The notes beneath the pieces are model-generated. The model was given only the letters and a program-made list of their open reading frames with translations. It had not been told where the DNA came from and did not search any database. This document shows positions 1 through 5,624 of a stretch of DNA of 20,744 nt, piece by piece. The position numbers and the translations under genes are program-made. Within the stretch, counting starts at the first letter, position 1, and each line of letters opens with the position of its first letter. The stretch comes from a virus. The stretch spans positions 1-20,744 of the IMG/VR virus record IMGVR_UViG_3300011116_000487; one strand, given 5' to 3'.

Positions 1-649
1 TTGCCGGGATGAGTGACCACATTGCAGGATTTGCTTCAACATCTACTGTTGAGAGCAGTCCATAAAGACTGTCAATGCGAGCAAGTGCATCGAGTGCGAC
101 CTGCTCATCATATTCATACATCTCCATGTGCATCTCATCGAGTGACCCCGATGTTGGCAAATACACAAGTGCCACATGATTGACGGCAACGCCTTGTTGC
201 GCCTTGCCGTAACCATAAAGCTGAGTCTGAATGATCTGTTGTTTGCTCGCGCCTTCTTTCTTGCGTGTTTCAATCTGCTTTGCAGATGTGGTTTTCCAAT
301 CCATCACAATGCCTCGGTTGACATCAAATAAGTCAATCGTGCCTGATAGACCTGAACGAATGGTCACTCGTTGCTCCACTTCATAGCCATCAATCTTGCC
401 AAAGACCTCTGCCGAATAAGCGTGAATTGCCGTGCCAACCTGGGCTGCCCACGATCCATTGCCACCTTCATTGATCTTTTCCCAATCAAGAAGTTTGTAA
501 GCAAGACGGCGTGAACACTCATGCCCAATTTCAGATGGGCCGATGGCAATTTGCTTTGACCGTGGAGACCATTGACCTGCCTTGACGATAATCGCGGCAA
601 GTTCATCGGCAATCACCTTTGATGGTTTATGTGGAGCAACAAAGGTCAT
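1..649 (-). CDS. RecB/Cas4-like PD-(D/E)XK nuclease (partial, C-terminus beyond window)
   Basis: Predicted DNA exonuclease of the RecB/Cas4-like group, expected to process DNA ends in phage recombination or replication. The frame is open from an ATG at 649 to the left edge, giving about 216 residues without the C-terminus. Visible signatures are GPSEIGHECSRR (residues 38-48), a motif-I-like histidine in VGTAIHAY (H76), the acidic residue of SGTIDLF (D106), the DWKTTS core (D117, K119) and QTQLYGYG (about 142-149) as the QxxxY-type motif. C45 could be the first of the four cysteines that bind an iron-sulfur cluster in Cas4 proteins, but the other three would lie outside the window. The start directly follows the upstream stop (TAAATG). 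Family assignment is good; whether it is Cas4 proper or a cluster-free RecB nuclease cannot be decided here. Confidence 0.85.
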   Translation of the reverse strand, partial: MTFVAPHKPSKVIADELAAIIVKAGQWSPRSKQIAIGPSEIGHECSRRLAYKLLDWEKINEGGNGSWAAQVGTAIHAYSAEVFGKIDGYEVEQRVTIRSGLSGTIDLFDVNRGIVMDWKTTSAKQIETRKKEGASKQQIIQTQLYGYGKAQQGVAVNHVALVYLPTSGSLDEMHMEMYEYDEQVALDALARIDSLYGLLSTVDVEANPAMWSLIPA

Positions 650-733
650 TTATTCGTCATCCTCATCATCATCTTCATATGGTGTGAATGGTGGTTCATC
701 GAGAAGTGGTGCAATGGGCGTGATGATGCTCAT
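650..733 (-). CDS. 27-residue acidic small protein
   Basis: A very short gene in a fully coupled position. Its ATG follows the upstream stop directly (TAAATG), and its own TAA is followed directly by the ATG of the nuclease. The product begins MSIITPIAPLLDEPPF and ends in an acidic tail (YEDDDEDDE). I do not recognise a family. The tight TAAATG spacing on both sides and the lack of any other gene in the gap support real translation. An acidic C-terminal tail next to a recombination nuclease recalls peptides that bind basic surfaces of partner proteins, but that is only analogy. Confidence 0.6.
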   Translation of the reverse strand: MSIITPIAPLLDEPPFTPYEDDDEDDE

Positions 734-1051
734 TTATTCACCACTCTCGACAATTGTGAACCGCCGTGAAGTTGTTGGAACTTCCAAAAGCTGAATGACT
801 TGATCAGGCAGGATTTCTCGTGCCTTCTTGACATCAATGCGCTTGGATTCGACAAATGACCAACGGACAACTTCATTTCCGTTATACATTGCCACCTCTG
901 CCGTACCCATCGCATTTTCAAGATGCGAACGAGCAATATCGGCAACTTCTTGCCATTCTTTGATGCGACTCAATGCATCTGTGTATTGCTTGAGCCACGA
1001 AGCGATGTCATCATCAAAGACAACACGCTGATGTTCGATTTCAATGGTCAC
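734..1051 (-). CDS. Small nuclease-companion phage protein
   Basis: A 105-residue protein starting at GTG (1051) behind a GGGGGA ribosome-binding site about 7 bases upstream. The N-terminal half is helical and charged (residues about 15-45). The C-terminal half has a pattern I associate with small proteins or domains beside phage RecB/YqaJ-like nucleases: an EVVRW segment, then SKRID, then REILPDQVIQLL, ending in a TSRRFTIVE strand. Role inferred from position: two genes upstream of the Cas4-like nuclease in the same coupled unit, so it is probably part of the same DNA-end processing step. No catalytic residues can be named. Confidence 0.75.
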   Translation of the reverse strand: MTIEIEHQRVVFDDDIASWLKQYTDALSRIKEWQEVADIARSHLENAMGTAEVAMYNGNEVVRWSFVESKRIDVKKAREILPDQVIQLLEVPTTSRRFTIVESGE

Positions 1052-1071
1052 TTAAATTCCCCCGAATCTTG

Positions 1072-1458
1072 TCAGTACCAATTGAACTGTTTGAAGTGTG
1101 ACCATGCATTGCATGGAGACACATGGCGCCTGTGGATGTAGGCGAGCGTGGCCACGAGTTGTGACACACGAGACTCAGAATGTTCCATTCCGAGATTGCG
1201 ATAAGTAGAGTCAAGCAGTTGGCCGATGCCTTGAGCTGAACTCGTTGGATTTTTTGCATCTTTCCAGGCTGATTCTTTGCCAATCAACGCGGAAAAACAT
1301 TTGTATTGCTTAGTTGTAAGCAAATCACGAGCCACTTCCTTCGGATTAACCTGAGCAAGCGGTGGTCGCTCTGAATAAATAATTGAAGCAGGAACGGCAA
1401 CTTGAGGCGCAAATGCAGCATTGACAACCATTGAAGTCAAACCGCTTACGCTGATCAT
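1072..1458 (-). CDS. Lytic transglycosylase-like (SLT fold) small protein
   Basis: A 128-residue protein whose C-terminal two thirds match small transglycosylase or lysozyme-like domains. FSALIGKESAW carries the likely catalytic glutamate E62, followed by NPTSSAQGIGQLL (70-82) and STYRNLGM (84-91), and it ends with an aromatic HFKQFNWY. Such enzymes cleave the MurNAc-GlcNAc bond of peptidoglycan. Residues 1-26 are hydrophobic but lack a positive n-region, so export could be through a weak signal or an anchor. The ATG overlaps the WhiB stop (TAATG) with GGGGGA 8 bases upstream. It sits in the recombination and regulation unit, about 6 kb from the CHAP endolysin, which suggests a role other than final lysis. 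Confidence 0.75.
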   Translation of the reverse strand: MISVSGLTSMVVNAAFAPQVAVPASIIYSERPPLAQVNPKEVARDLLTTKQYKCFSALIGKESAWKDAKNPTSSAQGIGQLLDSTYRNLGMEHSESRVSQLVATLAYIHRRHVSPCNAWSHFKQFNWY

Positions 1459-1907
1459 TATTGCAATCCCCCTGATGAGTTTTTTGTTTTGAGTTGTGAT
1501 TGGAGTTCTCCCTCTGATTTCACCCCTGCCTTGCGTAGCACCTGTCCAACATAGGAAAGGTCAACATTCACGGCAACTGAGATTTCTTTTGGTGTTCTTC
1601 CTTGCAAATGAAGTCTGCGAATGGTTTCAGCGTTATTTTTGCCGAACTTCTTGCGCCTTCTTTGAACATAAACTCCACGCTCCTTCGGTGTCGTTCCTGC
1701 CCAAATCCCGAATGGGATGTTTTCTGCAAGTGCGTATTCCAAGCACTCCTTTCGTTCTATACAACCTTCGCAAATACTGCGAGCGATTGGGAGACTGTTT
1801 GCCTCTTCGACCTTTCCTTCAGGAAAGAAAATGTCGGGGTTTTCGATGTCACGGCATTTTGCCTGTAACAACAAAGGTAATGTTGGGAAGAAGTATATGA
1901 AATTCAC
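1458..1907 (-). CDS. WhiB-family iron-sulfur regulator with C-terminal helix-turn-helix
   Basis: Transcription regulator of the actinobacterial WhiB-like family. The four cluster ligands are C18, C46, C49 and C55 (C-x27-C-x2-C-x5-C), followed by the family signature GIWAG (67-71) and a basic stretch RRRKK (83-87). Residues about 92-128 (AETIRRLHLQGRTPKEI and onward) look like an added helix-turn-helix, which most Wbl proteins lack; they usually end soon after the basic region. These proteins bind a 4Fe-4S cluster and work with the primary sigma factor. The start is a GTG whose last bases form the resolvase stop (GTGA overlap), so translation is probably coupled. In a phage it may redirect host transcription. 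Its presence is the strongest host clue, since the family is confined to actinobacteria and their phages. Confidence 0.95.
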   Translation of the reverse strand: MNFIYFFPTLPLLLQAKCRDIENPDIFFPEGKVEEANSLPIARSICEGCIERKECLEYALAENIPFGIWAGTTPKERGVYVQRRRKKFGKNNAETIRRLHLQGRTPKEISVAVNVDLSYVGQVLRKAGVKSEGELQSQLKTKNSSGGLQ

Positions 1908-2254
1908 TCCCTAGTTCCAAGCCATTGTTCTAAATCCTGAACGACCCATGACTTTTCAATGCTGGCATTTCGGCGCTTAATTATGACATAAGCAGGTGGA
2001 GTTTGTTCAAGACCACGAGCTACGGCGTAATTGTGTGCTTCTGTGATTGCTTCATCCCAAAAGGCAGGAAGTGTGATCGCCTTGCGGTTTTTCAACTCAA
2101 AGATGTAAGTCTTATTTGCAACGACACAAACAATGTCACCTTCATCCTTGCTTCCTGCCTTTGTTAGTCGCTCGGCGCTGACCCCTCGTTCTCTTAACCA
2201 CTTCATTACTGAAGTTTCAAAGAGAGCGCCTTTGCGACCATTGGGATTTGCCAC
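1904..2254 (-). CDS. Holliday junction resolvase, Hjc-like PD-(D/E)XK nuclease
   Basis: A 116-residue nuclease of archaeal-type Hjc or related resolvase fold, expected to cut branched DNA during phage recombination or before packaging. Catalytic pattern: E13 in GALFETSV, D40 in KDEGDIV, and E53-x-K55 in YIFELKNRK, the usual E...D...ExK set. The size fits a single-domain resolvase. It starts at GTG immediately after the preceding stop (TAAGTG) and overlaps the WhiB start by 4 bases. Its place in a unit with a Cas4-like nuclease supports a recombination role. It could be another small PD-(D/E)XK endonuclease, but resolvase is the best fit. Confidence 0.85.
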   Translation of the reverse strand: MANPNGRKGALFETSVMKWLRERGVSAERLTKAGSKDEGDIVCVVANKTYIFELKNRKAITLPAFWDEAITEAHNYAVARGLEQTPPAYVIIKRRNASIEKSWVVQDLEQWLGTRE

Positions 2255-2602
2255 TTACTTCACCAACTCCAATTTTGTCGGCATAGGTTGCGAACGCATA
2301 GCGCGTGCGACCTTGACGGCGGTGATGAGTTGTTCAGCCAAAGTAAGTGCCTCGCTTTCGCTGATGCTTGCGAGTTTGATGGCAAGATCAGGAACGGCTG
2401 ACCTCGCCTTATCCATCAATCGAGCTGATTCAATTGATTTCAAATCGTGCAGAATGAGGCTTTGAATGCCTTCTAACAGTCTCAATGGAACTTCCCCGAC
2501 AACATCCTCAAGCAAATCAAGGGCTGCATCGCGCTCTTCAAGGTAAATGACAAAATCCCCATTGAGAGAGTTGTGAACTGAAAACAGAGGGTCGCGGTTC
2601 AT
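2255..2602 (-). CDS. Hypothetical helical phage protein
   Basis: A 115-residue protein that I do not recognise. I chose the ATG at 2602 (MNRDPLFS) because it overlaps the stop of the upstream membrane peptide as ATGA; an in-frame start 12 bases further up is possible. After a short N-terminal strand (VHNSLNGDFVIYL) the sequence is mostly amphipathic helices rich in Leu, Ala and Glu (residues about 22-105). There are no cysteines and no membrane segment. It lies directly upstream of the resolvase, with which it abuts (stop followed at once by GTG). A helper role in recombination is possible from position only. Confidence 0.75.
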   Translation of the reverse strand: MNRDPLFSVHNSLNGDFVIYLEERDAALDLLEDVVGEVPLRLLEGIQSLILHDLKSIESARLMDKARSAVPDLAIKLASISESEALTLAEQLITAVKVARAMRSQPMPTKLELVK

Positions 2603-2724
2603 AGGTAGCCCCATCCGCCCTCTGAGTGTGTAATCTGTGCTGTGAACCTGTCCTCAAGGGCTAGAAGCCCCCACACAAGCCCTGTGACGGCGATTGCGCC
2701 CCCAATGAGTGCCAAAAGCATCAT
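2599..2724 (-). CDS. 41-residue single-pass membrane peptide
   Basis: Short gene with a good ribosome-binding site (GGAAAGGGG, then ATACATG). The product starts MMLLALIGGAIAVTGLV and has one clear transmembrane helix at about residues 2-22, followed by a charged tail (EDRFTAQITHSEGG). Its stop overlaps the start of the next gene as ATGA, which supports real translation. Two ATG codons stand in tandem at the start (2724 and 2721). Function unknown; many phages carry single-pass peptides of this size at the head of early operons. Confidence 0.65.
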   Translation of the reverse strand: MMLLALIGGAIAVTGLVWGLLALEDRFTAQITHSEGGWGYL

Positions 2725-2906
2725 GTATCCCCTTTCCTTTGAGATGGGTCAATGGTCGCATGGAAGTTATCCACAGGGCAAAAAGACTCGCAGAAACTTC
2801 CTTGTGTTGTGTATTGACATCTGTATGGATGAGCGTATCGTTCTTCTTGTAGGGGGAACGGCTCCCACAGATCGGGGTTCAAAATGTTTCTAAAAATCTC
2901 ACACAC
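2721..2906 (-). CDS. Doubtful 61-residue Cys-containing protein
   Basis: Open frame from a GTG at 2906 whose stop overlaps the start of the 41-residue membrane peptide as ATGA, the same junction used throughout the window. The product contains four cysteines (C2, C30, C39, C43) and many aromatic residues. Against it: no ribosome-binding site before the GTG, overlap with the start of the opposite-strand gene at 2884, and a promoter candidate and DnaA box for the other direction lying inside it. It may be real, or the region may be only regulatory. Confidence 0.3.
   Translation of the reverse strand: MCEIFRNILNPDLWEPFPLQEERYAHPYRCQYTTQGSFCESFCPVDNFHATIDPSQRKGDT
2767..2775 (+). promoter_or_regulatory. 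DnaA-box consensus in the divergent intergenic region
   Basis: TTATCCACA at 2767-2775 is an exact match to the bacterial DnaA-box consensus. It lies between the leftward recombination unit and the rightward small-gene unit. I found only one copy in this stretch, so an origin is not established; a single box can also be a DnaA-responsive regulatory site or chance. Confidence 0.4.
2814..2841 (+). promoter_or_regulatory. Putative rightward promoter of the small-gene unit
   Basis: A perfect -35 hexamer TTGACA (2814-2819) is followed after 16 bases by TATCGT (2836-2841), which matches TANNNT-type -10 boxes. Transcription would begin near 2848, leaving a leader of about 36 bases before the ATG at 2884. 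The leader holds a small GC-rich inverted repeat (TGTAGGG...CCCACA, about 2848-2868, with one bulged base). No equally good promoter was found for the leftward unit. Confidence 0.45.
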
Positions 2907-3072
2907 TCGTTACATCTCTTTTGATGGCAAGTTTGAAATTGTTTCAATCGGTGGCGGTCTTTGGACAGTAAGCAAGCAAAATGACAATGACAAATTCTTT
3001 TCACTTTACTTTGATCGCCCATTCAATGGCGCACTTGAAGCAATGGCAGAGTTAAGAAAGGCGGTTGCATAA
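2884..3072 (+). CDS. Small hypothetical protein, paralogous to the gene at 3239
   Basis: A 62-residue protein, first in the rightward unit. It has a compact beta pattern (RYISFDGKFEIVSIGGGLW) followed by a C-terminal helix (FNGALEAMAELRKAV). The same arrangement of aromatic residue, D-x-K-F-x-I strand, Gly and Trp occurs in the product at 3239, so the two look like diverged copies. The ribosome-binding site is modest (CGGGG, 6 bases before ATG). The stop overlaps the next ATG (TAATG). No known function. Confidence 0.75.
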   Translation: MFLKISHTRYISFDGKFEIVSIGGGLWTVSKQNDNDKFFSLYFDRPFNGALEAMAELRKAVA

Positions 3073-3239
3073 TGACAACCAACAAAGCTGTTTTGGCTTT
3101 TTGTTCTCGTTGCGACAAAGTGACATATGTTTCAGCGATAAATTATCACGCTCAAAATCCTTGCATTGCATCTCGCAACGGTTGGGATTGCATGGAGTTT
3201 GAGAATGAAAATCTATTTTGTGCTTGTGAGAGTGCATAA
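3072..3239 (+). CDS. Cys-rich 55-residue protein (possible zinc-binding)
   Basis: A short gene coupled at both ends by TAATG. The product has six cysteines: C11-x2-C14 near the N-terminus, C31, C40, and C50-x-C52 at the C-terminus. A CxxC knuckle plus a distal CxC pair suggests a small zinc-ribbon or knuckle, though the spacing does not match a family I can name. It sits between two similar small proteins, so the three may form a unit. Possible roles are nucleic-acid or protein binding; this is inference from cysteine pattern only. Confidence 0.7.
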   Translation: MTTNKAVLAFCSRCDKVTYVSAINYHAQNPCIASRNGWDCMEFENENLFCACESA

Positions 3240-3469
3240 TGATTAAATTCAAAAGAATCAATGGTTGGTCTTATCGCACATCAGATGACAAATTCATCAT
3301 TTCAAACTGTGGCGCTCGTCAATGGTTTTCTGCCGAAGTTGATGAAGAATCTTCTGCTCGTCACGGATTTTTGATTGCTTTGGAAAACACAAAGGTTTAT
3401 CACACAACACTTGGAACAGCTCAAGATTGGGTTCGTTTCTTCAATTACAAAGAAAAGGAAAATGCATAA
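3239..3469 (+). CDS. Small hypothetical protein, paralogous to the gene at 2884
   Basis: A 76-residue protein with the pattern GWSYRTSDDKFIISNCGARQW, matching the beta pattern of the product at 2884 (aromatic, D-x-K-F-x-I, Gly, Trp). It has a longer C-terminal part containing TAQDWVRFFNYK. It is coupled upstream and downstream by TAATG. No membrane segment and no catalytic signature are visible. It may belong to a small domain family repeated in phage early regions; function unknown. Confidence 0.75.
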   Translation: MIKFKRINGWSYRTSDDKFIISNCGARQWFSAEVDEESSARHGFLIALENTKVYHTTLGTAQDWVRFFNYKEKENA

Positions 3470-3717
3470 TGAACGCACAATGGAGATCACTTGATGACAC
3501 ATTCACAAAAGCAGAAGCAGTTGGCAGAATGGAAGAAGCAGTTGATAAGTATCAATCTTTTCTTCATGACCTGCTTGAGATATATGAAAATTCAGATGAT
3601 GAACTTCAACAGTTTTTGACTGAAAAATATGGCGAGACAGTTTTCAAATATGCTTGTGTCTTAGACATTTCAGAAATGTTGTTTGAGGTTGCAACTTGGG
3701 AGAAGGTGGAAGCATGA
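3469..3717 (+). CDS. Hypothetical acidic helical protein
   Basis: An 82-residue protein starting at the ATG that overlaps the previous stop (TAATG); an upstream in-frame start exists but would overlap the previous gene by about 40 bases. The sequence is acidic and predicted helical (for example KAEAVGRMEEAVDKYQSFL), with no membrane segment and one cysteine. I do not recognise the family. Small acidic proteins in phage early operons often bind or inhibit host proteins, but nothing here shows a target. Confidence 0.7.
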   Translation: MNAQWRSLDDTFTKAEAVGRMEEAVDKYQSFLHDLLEIYENSDDELQQFLTEKYGETVFKYACVLDISEMLFEVATWEKVEA

Positions 3718-3878
3718 TCACAAAGCGCGGAAAGAAAGTGCGAGCAATTGCAATTGCAGTTGGCATCATTCTTATTTGGCAAGTTGCAAGCAATCTGTGG
3801 TGGGTTGGTATTGATTCACCTCAAGCAGAGTTTCTTGGTTGGTGTTGGGGTTCAATGAGCGAATGTGTGGTGTTGTAA
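3714..3878 (+). CDS. 54-residue single-pass membrane protein
   Basis: Starts at the ATG that overlaps the previous stop as ATGA. A basic N-terminus (MITKRGKKVR) precedes one transmembrane helix (about residues 11-30, AIAIAVGIILIWQVASNLWW), consistent with an N-in topology. A short C-terminal tail with two cysteines (C44, C51) would lie outside the membrane. Function unknown. It is one of two membrane proteins in this unit. Confidence 0.65.
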   Translation: MITKRGKKVRAIAIAVGIILIWQVASNLWWVGIDSPQAEFLGWCWGSMSECVVL

Positions 3879-4010
3879 ATGGTAGGCAAAAAGGTCAGAT
3901 CAGTTCGCGTGTCCGATCAACTATGGGCACGGGCAATGGCAAAGGCAAAGTCAGAAGGCAAGTCTGTTTCTGAAGTCATCGTGGATTTCTTGAAAGGATA
4001 TATCAAATGA
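3879..4010 (+). CDS. 43-residue ribbon-helix-helix DNA-binding protein
   Basis: A very short gene placed directly after the preceding stop (TAAATG) and overlapping the Prim-Pol start as ATGA. The sequence has the ribbon-helix-helix (Arc/MetJ/CopG) pattern: a basic strand KKVRSVRVSDQLW (residues 4-16), helix 1 ARAMAKAKSEG (17-27), the turn KSVSE, and helix 2 VIVDFLKGYI (33-42). The length fits a minimal RHH monomer. Such proteins dimerise and usually repress their own operon, so it may bind the divergent region upstream of 2884. No toxin partner is evident. Confidence 0.7.
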   Translation: MVGKKVRSVRVSDQLWARAMAKAKSEGKSVSEVIVDFLKGYIK

Positions 4011-4465
4011 CAAAAGCTGACACCGCCATTGCCTTCGCCGAAAAGGGTTGGCACATCCTGCCTGTTGCCCCTTATCAAAAGACACCTTTCTTTCCCATTG
4101 CAAAGAATGGGTACAAATCTGCAACAACTGACATTGGCGAGATTGAGAAATGGTTCACTCGCGCACCGATGCTCAACATTGGCATTGCCTGTGCCCCTTC
4201 ATCATTGGTTGTCTTTGACATTGACTTCCGCAATGGTGGAACCACAGAAGGTCTCAACCTTGACACATTCACAGTTGCAACAGGTGATGGCTTGCATCTG
4301 TATTACACCGCCCCTGCCGATGCGAAATTCAAAGGAAAACTCCGTGAAGGCGTTGACATCAAACACAATGGATATGTTGTGGGTGCAGGGTCATTGCACG
4401 AGTCAGGCAAATTCTACGAAGTGGTCAAAGACATCCAACCTGCACCAATGATGGAGTGGATATGA
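4007..4465 (+). CDS. Minimal Prim-Pol (archaeo-eukaryotic primase superfamily) domain protein
   Basis: A 152-residue stand-alone version of the bifunctional primase/polymerase N-terminal domain, which makes primers for DNA replication. Visible motifs: LPVAPYQKTP near the N-terminus; motif I VVFDID with acidic residues D71 and D73; motif II GDGLHLYY with H97; motif III GVDIKHNGYVV with D117; and GAGS after it. All catalytic positions expected for the family are present. Most family members are fused to a helicase of many hundred residues; here the protein ends just after the domain. Its neighbours are an RHH protein upstream (ATGA overlap) and a membrane protein downstream (ATGA overlap). No helicase or polymerase gene is in this window. 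Confidence 0.9.
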   Translation: MTKADTAIAFAEKGWHILPVAPYQKTPFFPIAKNGYKSATTDIGEIEKWFTRAPMLNIGIACAPSSLVVFDIDFRNGGTTEGLNLDTFTVATGDGLHLYYTAPADAKFKGKLREGVDIKHNGYVVGAGSLHESGKFYEVVKDIQPAPMMEWI

Positions 4466-4707
4466 GTTGGATCAATGTTCTTGCAGTCCCCATTGTGGCA
4501 CTCGTTGCAATGGGTCGTGGCAGACGATTTGCGGTGTGGTCAATTTCTGCCTTCTTCTTTGGCTTTTGGGTACTGATACCGCTTCTCTTATTGCCTAAGC
4601 GCGACAAAGCTGAAATCGAAGTTCCAAGAATCTTCATCGCACTTGCAATCAATCATCACATCAAAAAGGAAATGAAAGGAATCAAATACCCATCCGACAT
4701 CGCCTGA
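4462..4707 (+). CDS. 81-residue two-helix membrane protein
   Basis: Starts at the ATG overlapping the Prim-Pol stop as ATGA. Two hydrophobic segments are visible: about residues 3-18 (WINVLAVPIVALVAMG) and about 25-45 (AVWSISAFFFGFWVLIPLLLL), separated by the basic loop RGRR, followed by a charged cytoplasmic-type tail. The family is not recognised. It is the last gene of the rightward unit and ends 11 bases before a strong terminator. Coupling to a primase suggests co-expression, not necessarily a shared function. Confidence 0.75.
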   Translation: MSWINVLAVPIVALVAMGRGRRFAVWSISAFFFGFWVLIPLLLLPKRDKAEIEVPRIFIALAINHHIKKEMKGIKYPSDIA

Positions 4708-4718
4708 AAATGACAAAG

Positions 4719-4762
4719 AAATCCCCTTCACCATGACCGACCAATGGTGAAGGGGATTTTTT
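4719..4762. terminator. Strong intrinsic terminator between convergent units
   Basis: Perfect 16-base inverted repeat: AAATCCCCTTCACCAT (4719-4734), a 9-base loop, and its complement (4744-4759). On the plus strand it is followed by a run of six T (4757-4762), a textbook terminator for the rightward unit. On the minus strand it is followed by ATTTCTTT, a weaker tract, so it probably also stops late leftward transcription. The stop codon of the epimerase gene lies inside its right edge (4761-4763). Confidence 0.92.
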
Positions 4763-5624
4763 ATGAGGCAAGTGCGCGAGCAATGCCTTCTTCAAGAGAA
4801 ATCTTTGGTTCATAGTTTTGCAACATCCAAGTCGGATCGCCGACTCTGTATTCAACACCAACAGGTGCGTTCAAATTGGTCTTAATGGGTGCAAGATAAC
4901 CTGCTTGCAACATAACCATCTCTGCCAACTCAATGAAAGAGGTTGGTCTGCCTGAACAGATGTTCATGACACCCACATCATTTGTGACTGCTGCAAAGGT
5001 TGCCCCAACAACATCATCAATGTGGACAAAATCTCGCACCTGAGTTCCTGCGCCCCACACTTCAAATGGGTCTGCCTTGCGCTTTGCTCGTTCAATAAAG
5101 GATGGGAATGGGTAATCAAGTGCCTGATCTGAACCGTATCCGCTAAATGGTCGAAGAACGCTGACCTTCAAACCTTCAGCTCGTGCATAAGAGGCGAGCA
5201 TTTCACCTGACAACTTTGCCCAACCATAGGTGAAGTCAGGTGTTCTGATATGTTCAAGATTGATGTCAATTTCACGCAATTTTTGTTGGTAGGCAAGTTT
5301 CTGCAAGAAAATCGGATAAGCCGCAGATGATGAGAAATAGACAATGTGCTTCGGACGAGTTTTCAGCGCCCATTGAAACATATCTGCATCAATGGCAAGG
5401 TCAGAGGCAACTGACAATGGGTTTCCCTCAATGGTCATTCGCCCACCGACAATTGCCGCGAGATGAATCACCACATCAAACTGAGTGTTGTCAGTTGCAA
5501 AGAAGTGGCGAACCTCTTTGCCATTGACCAAATCAATGCCTGTAATCTCATGATTCTTGCCATCAAGTGCGCGGTGAAAAGCACGCCCGACAAATCCTGC
5601 ATCACCTGTGATGAGAATTTTCAC
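4761..5624 (-). CDS. NAD-dependent epimerase/dehydratase (extended SDR)
   Basis: Sugar-nucleotide epimerase, dehydratase or reductase of the extended short-chain dehydrogenase group. It has the N-terminal NAD-binding motif GDAGFVG (GxxGxxG) right after the first strand, the catalytic serine segment FSSSAAYP, and YGWAK as the YxxxK active site. LRPFSGYG and WGAGTQVRDFVHIDDV are typical substrate-side motifs of this family. I chose GTG at 5624, which overlaps the upstream stop as GTGA and has GGGGGATGGA just ahead; an ATG at 5636 is an alternative adding four residues. The exact sugar cannot be read; GDP-fucose synthase-like or UDP-glucose epimerase-like activities are both possible. It is the last gene of the late operon, behind two glycosyltransferases. 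Confidence 0.9.
   Translation of the reverse strand: MKILITGDAGFVGRAFHRALDGKNHEITGIDLVNGKEVRHFFATDNTQFDVVIHLAAIVGGRMTIEGNPLSVASDLAIDADMFQWALKTRPKHIVYFSSSAAYPIFLQKLAYQQKLREIDINLEHIRTPDFTYGWAKLSGEMLASYARAEGLKVSVLRPFSGYGSDQALDYPFPSFIERAKRKADPFEVWGAGTQVRDFVHIDDVVGATFAAVTNDVGVMNICSGRPTSFIELAEMVMLQAGYLAPIKTNLNAPVGVEYRVGDPTWMLQNYEPKISLEEGIARALAS

Noticed and set aside
43-612. Two minus-strand frames (43-273 and 364-612) in the left end
   Set aside because: They overlap the RecB/Cas4-like frame on the same strand in another phase; their low-complexity His/Met/Ser/Arg-rich products have no family features, while the nuclease frame has all motifs.
2825-2893. 22-residue plus-strand frame starting inside the promoter candidate
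   Set aside because: No ribosome-binding site, overlaps the -10 region, and ends inside the gene at 2884.
4029-4451. 140-residue plus-strand frame in another phase of the Prim-Pol gene
   Set aside because: The Prim-Pol frame has all catalytic motifs and coupled junctions; this frame is a shadow without signals.
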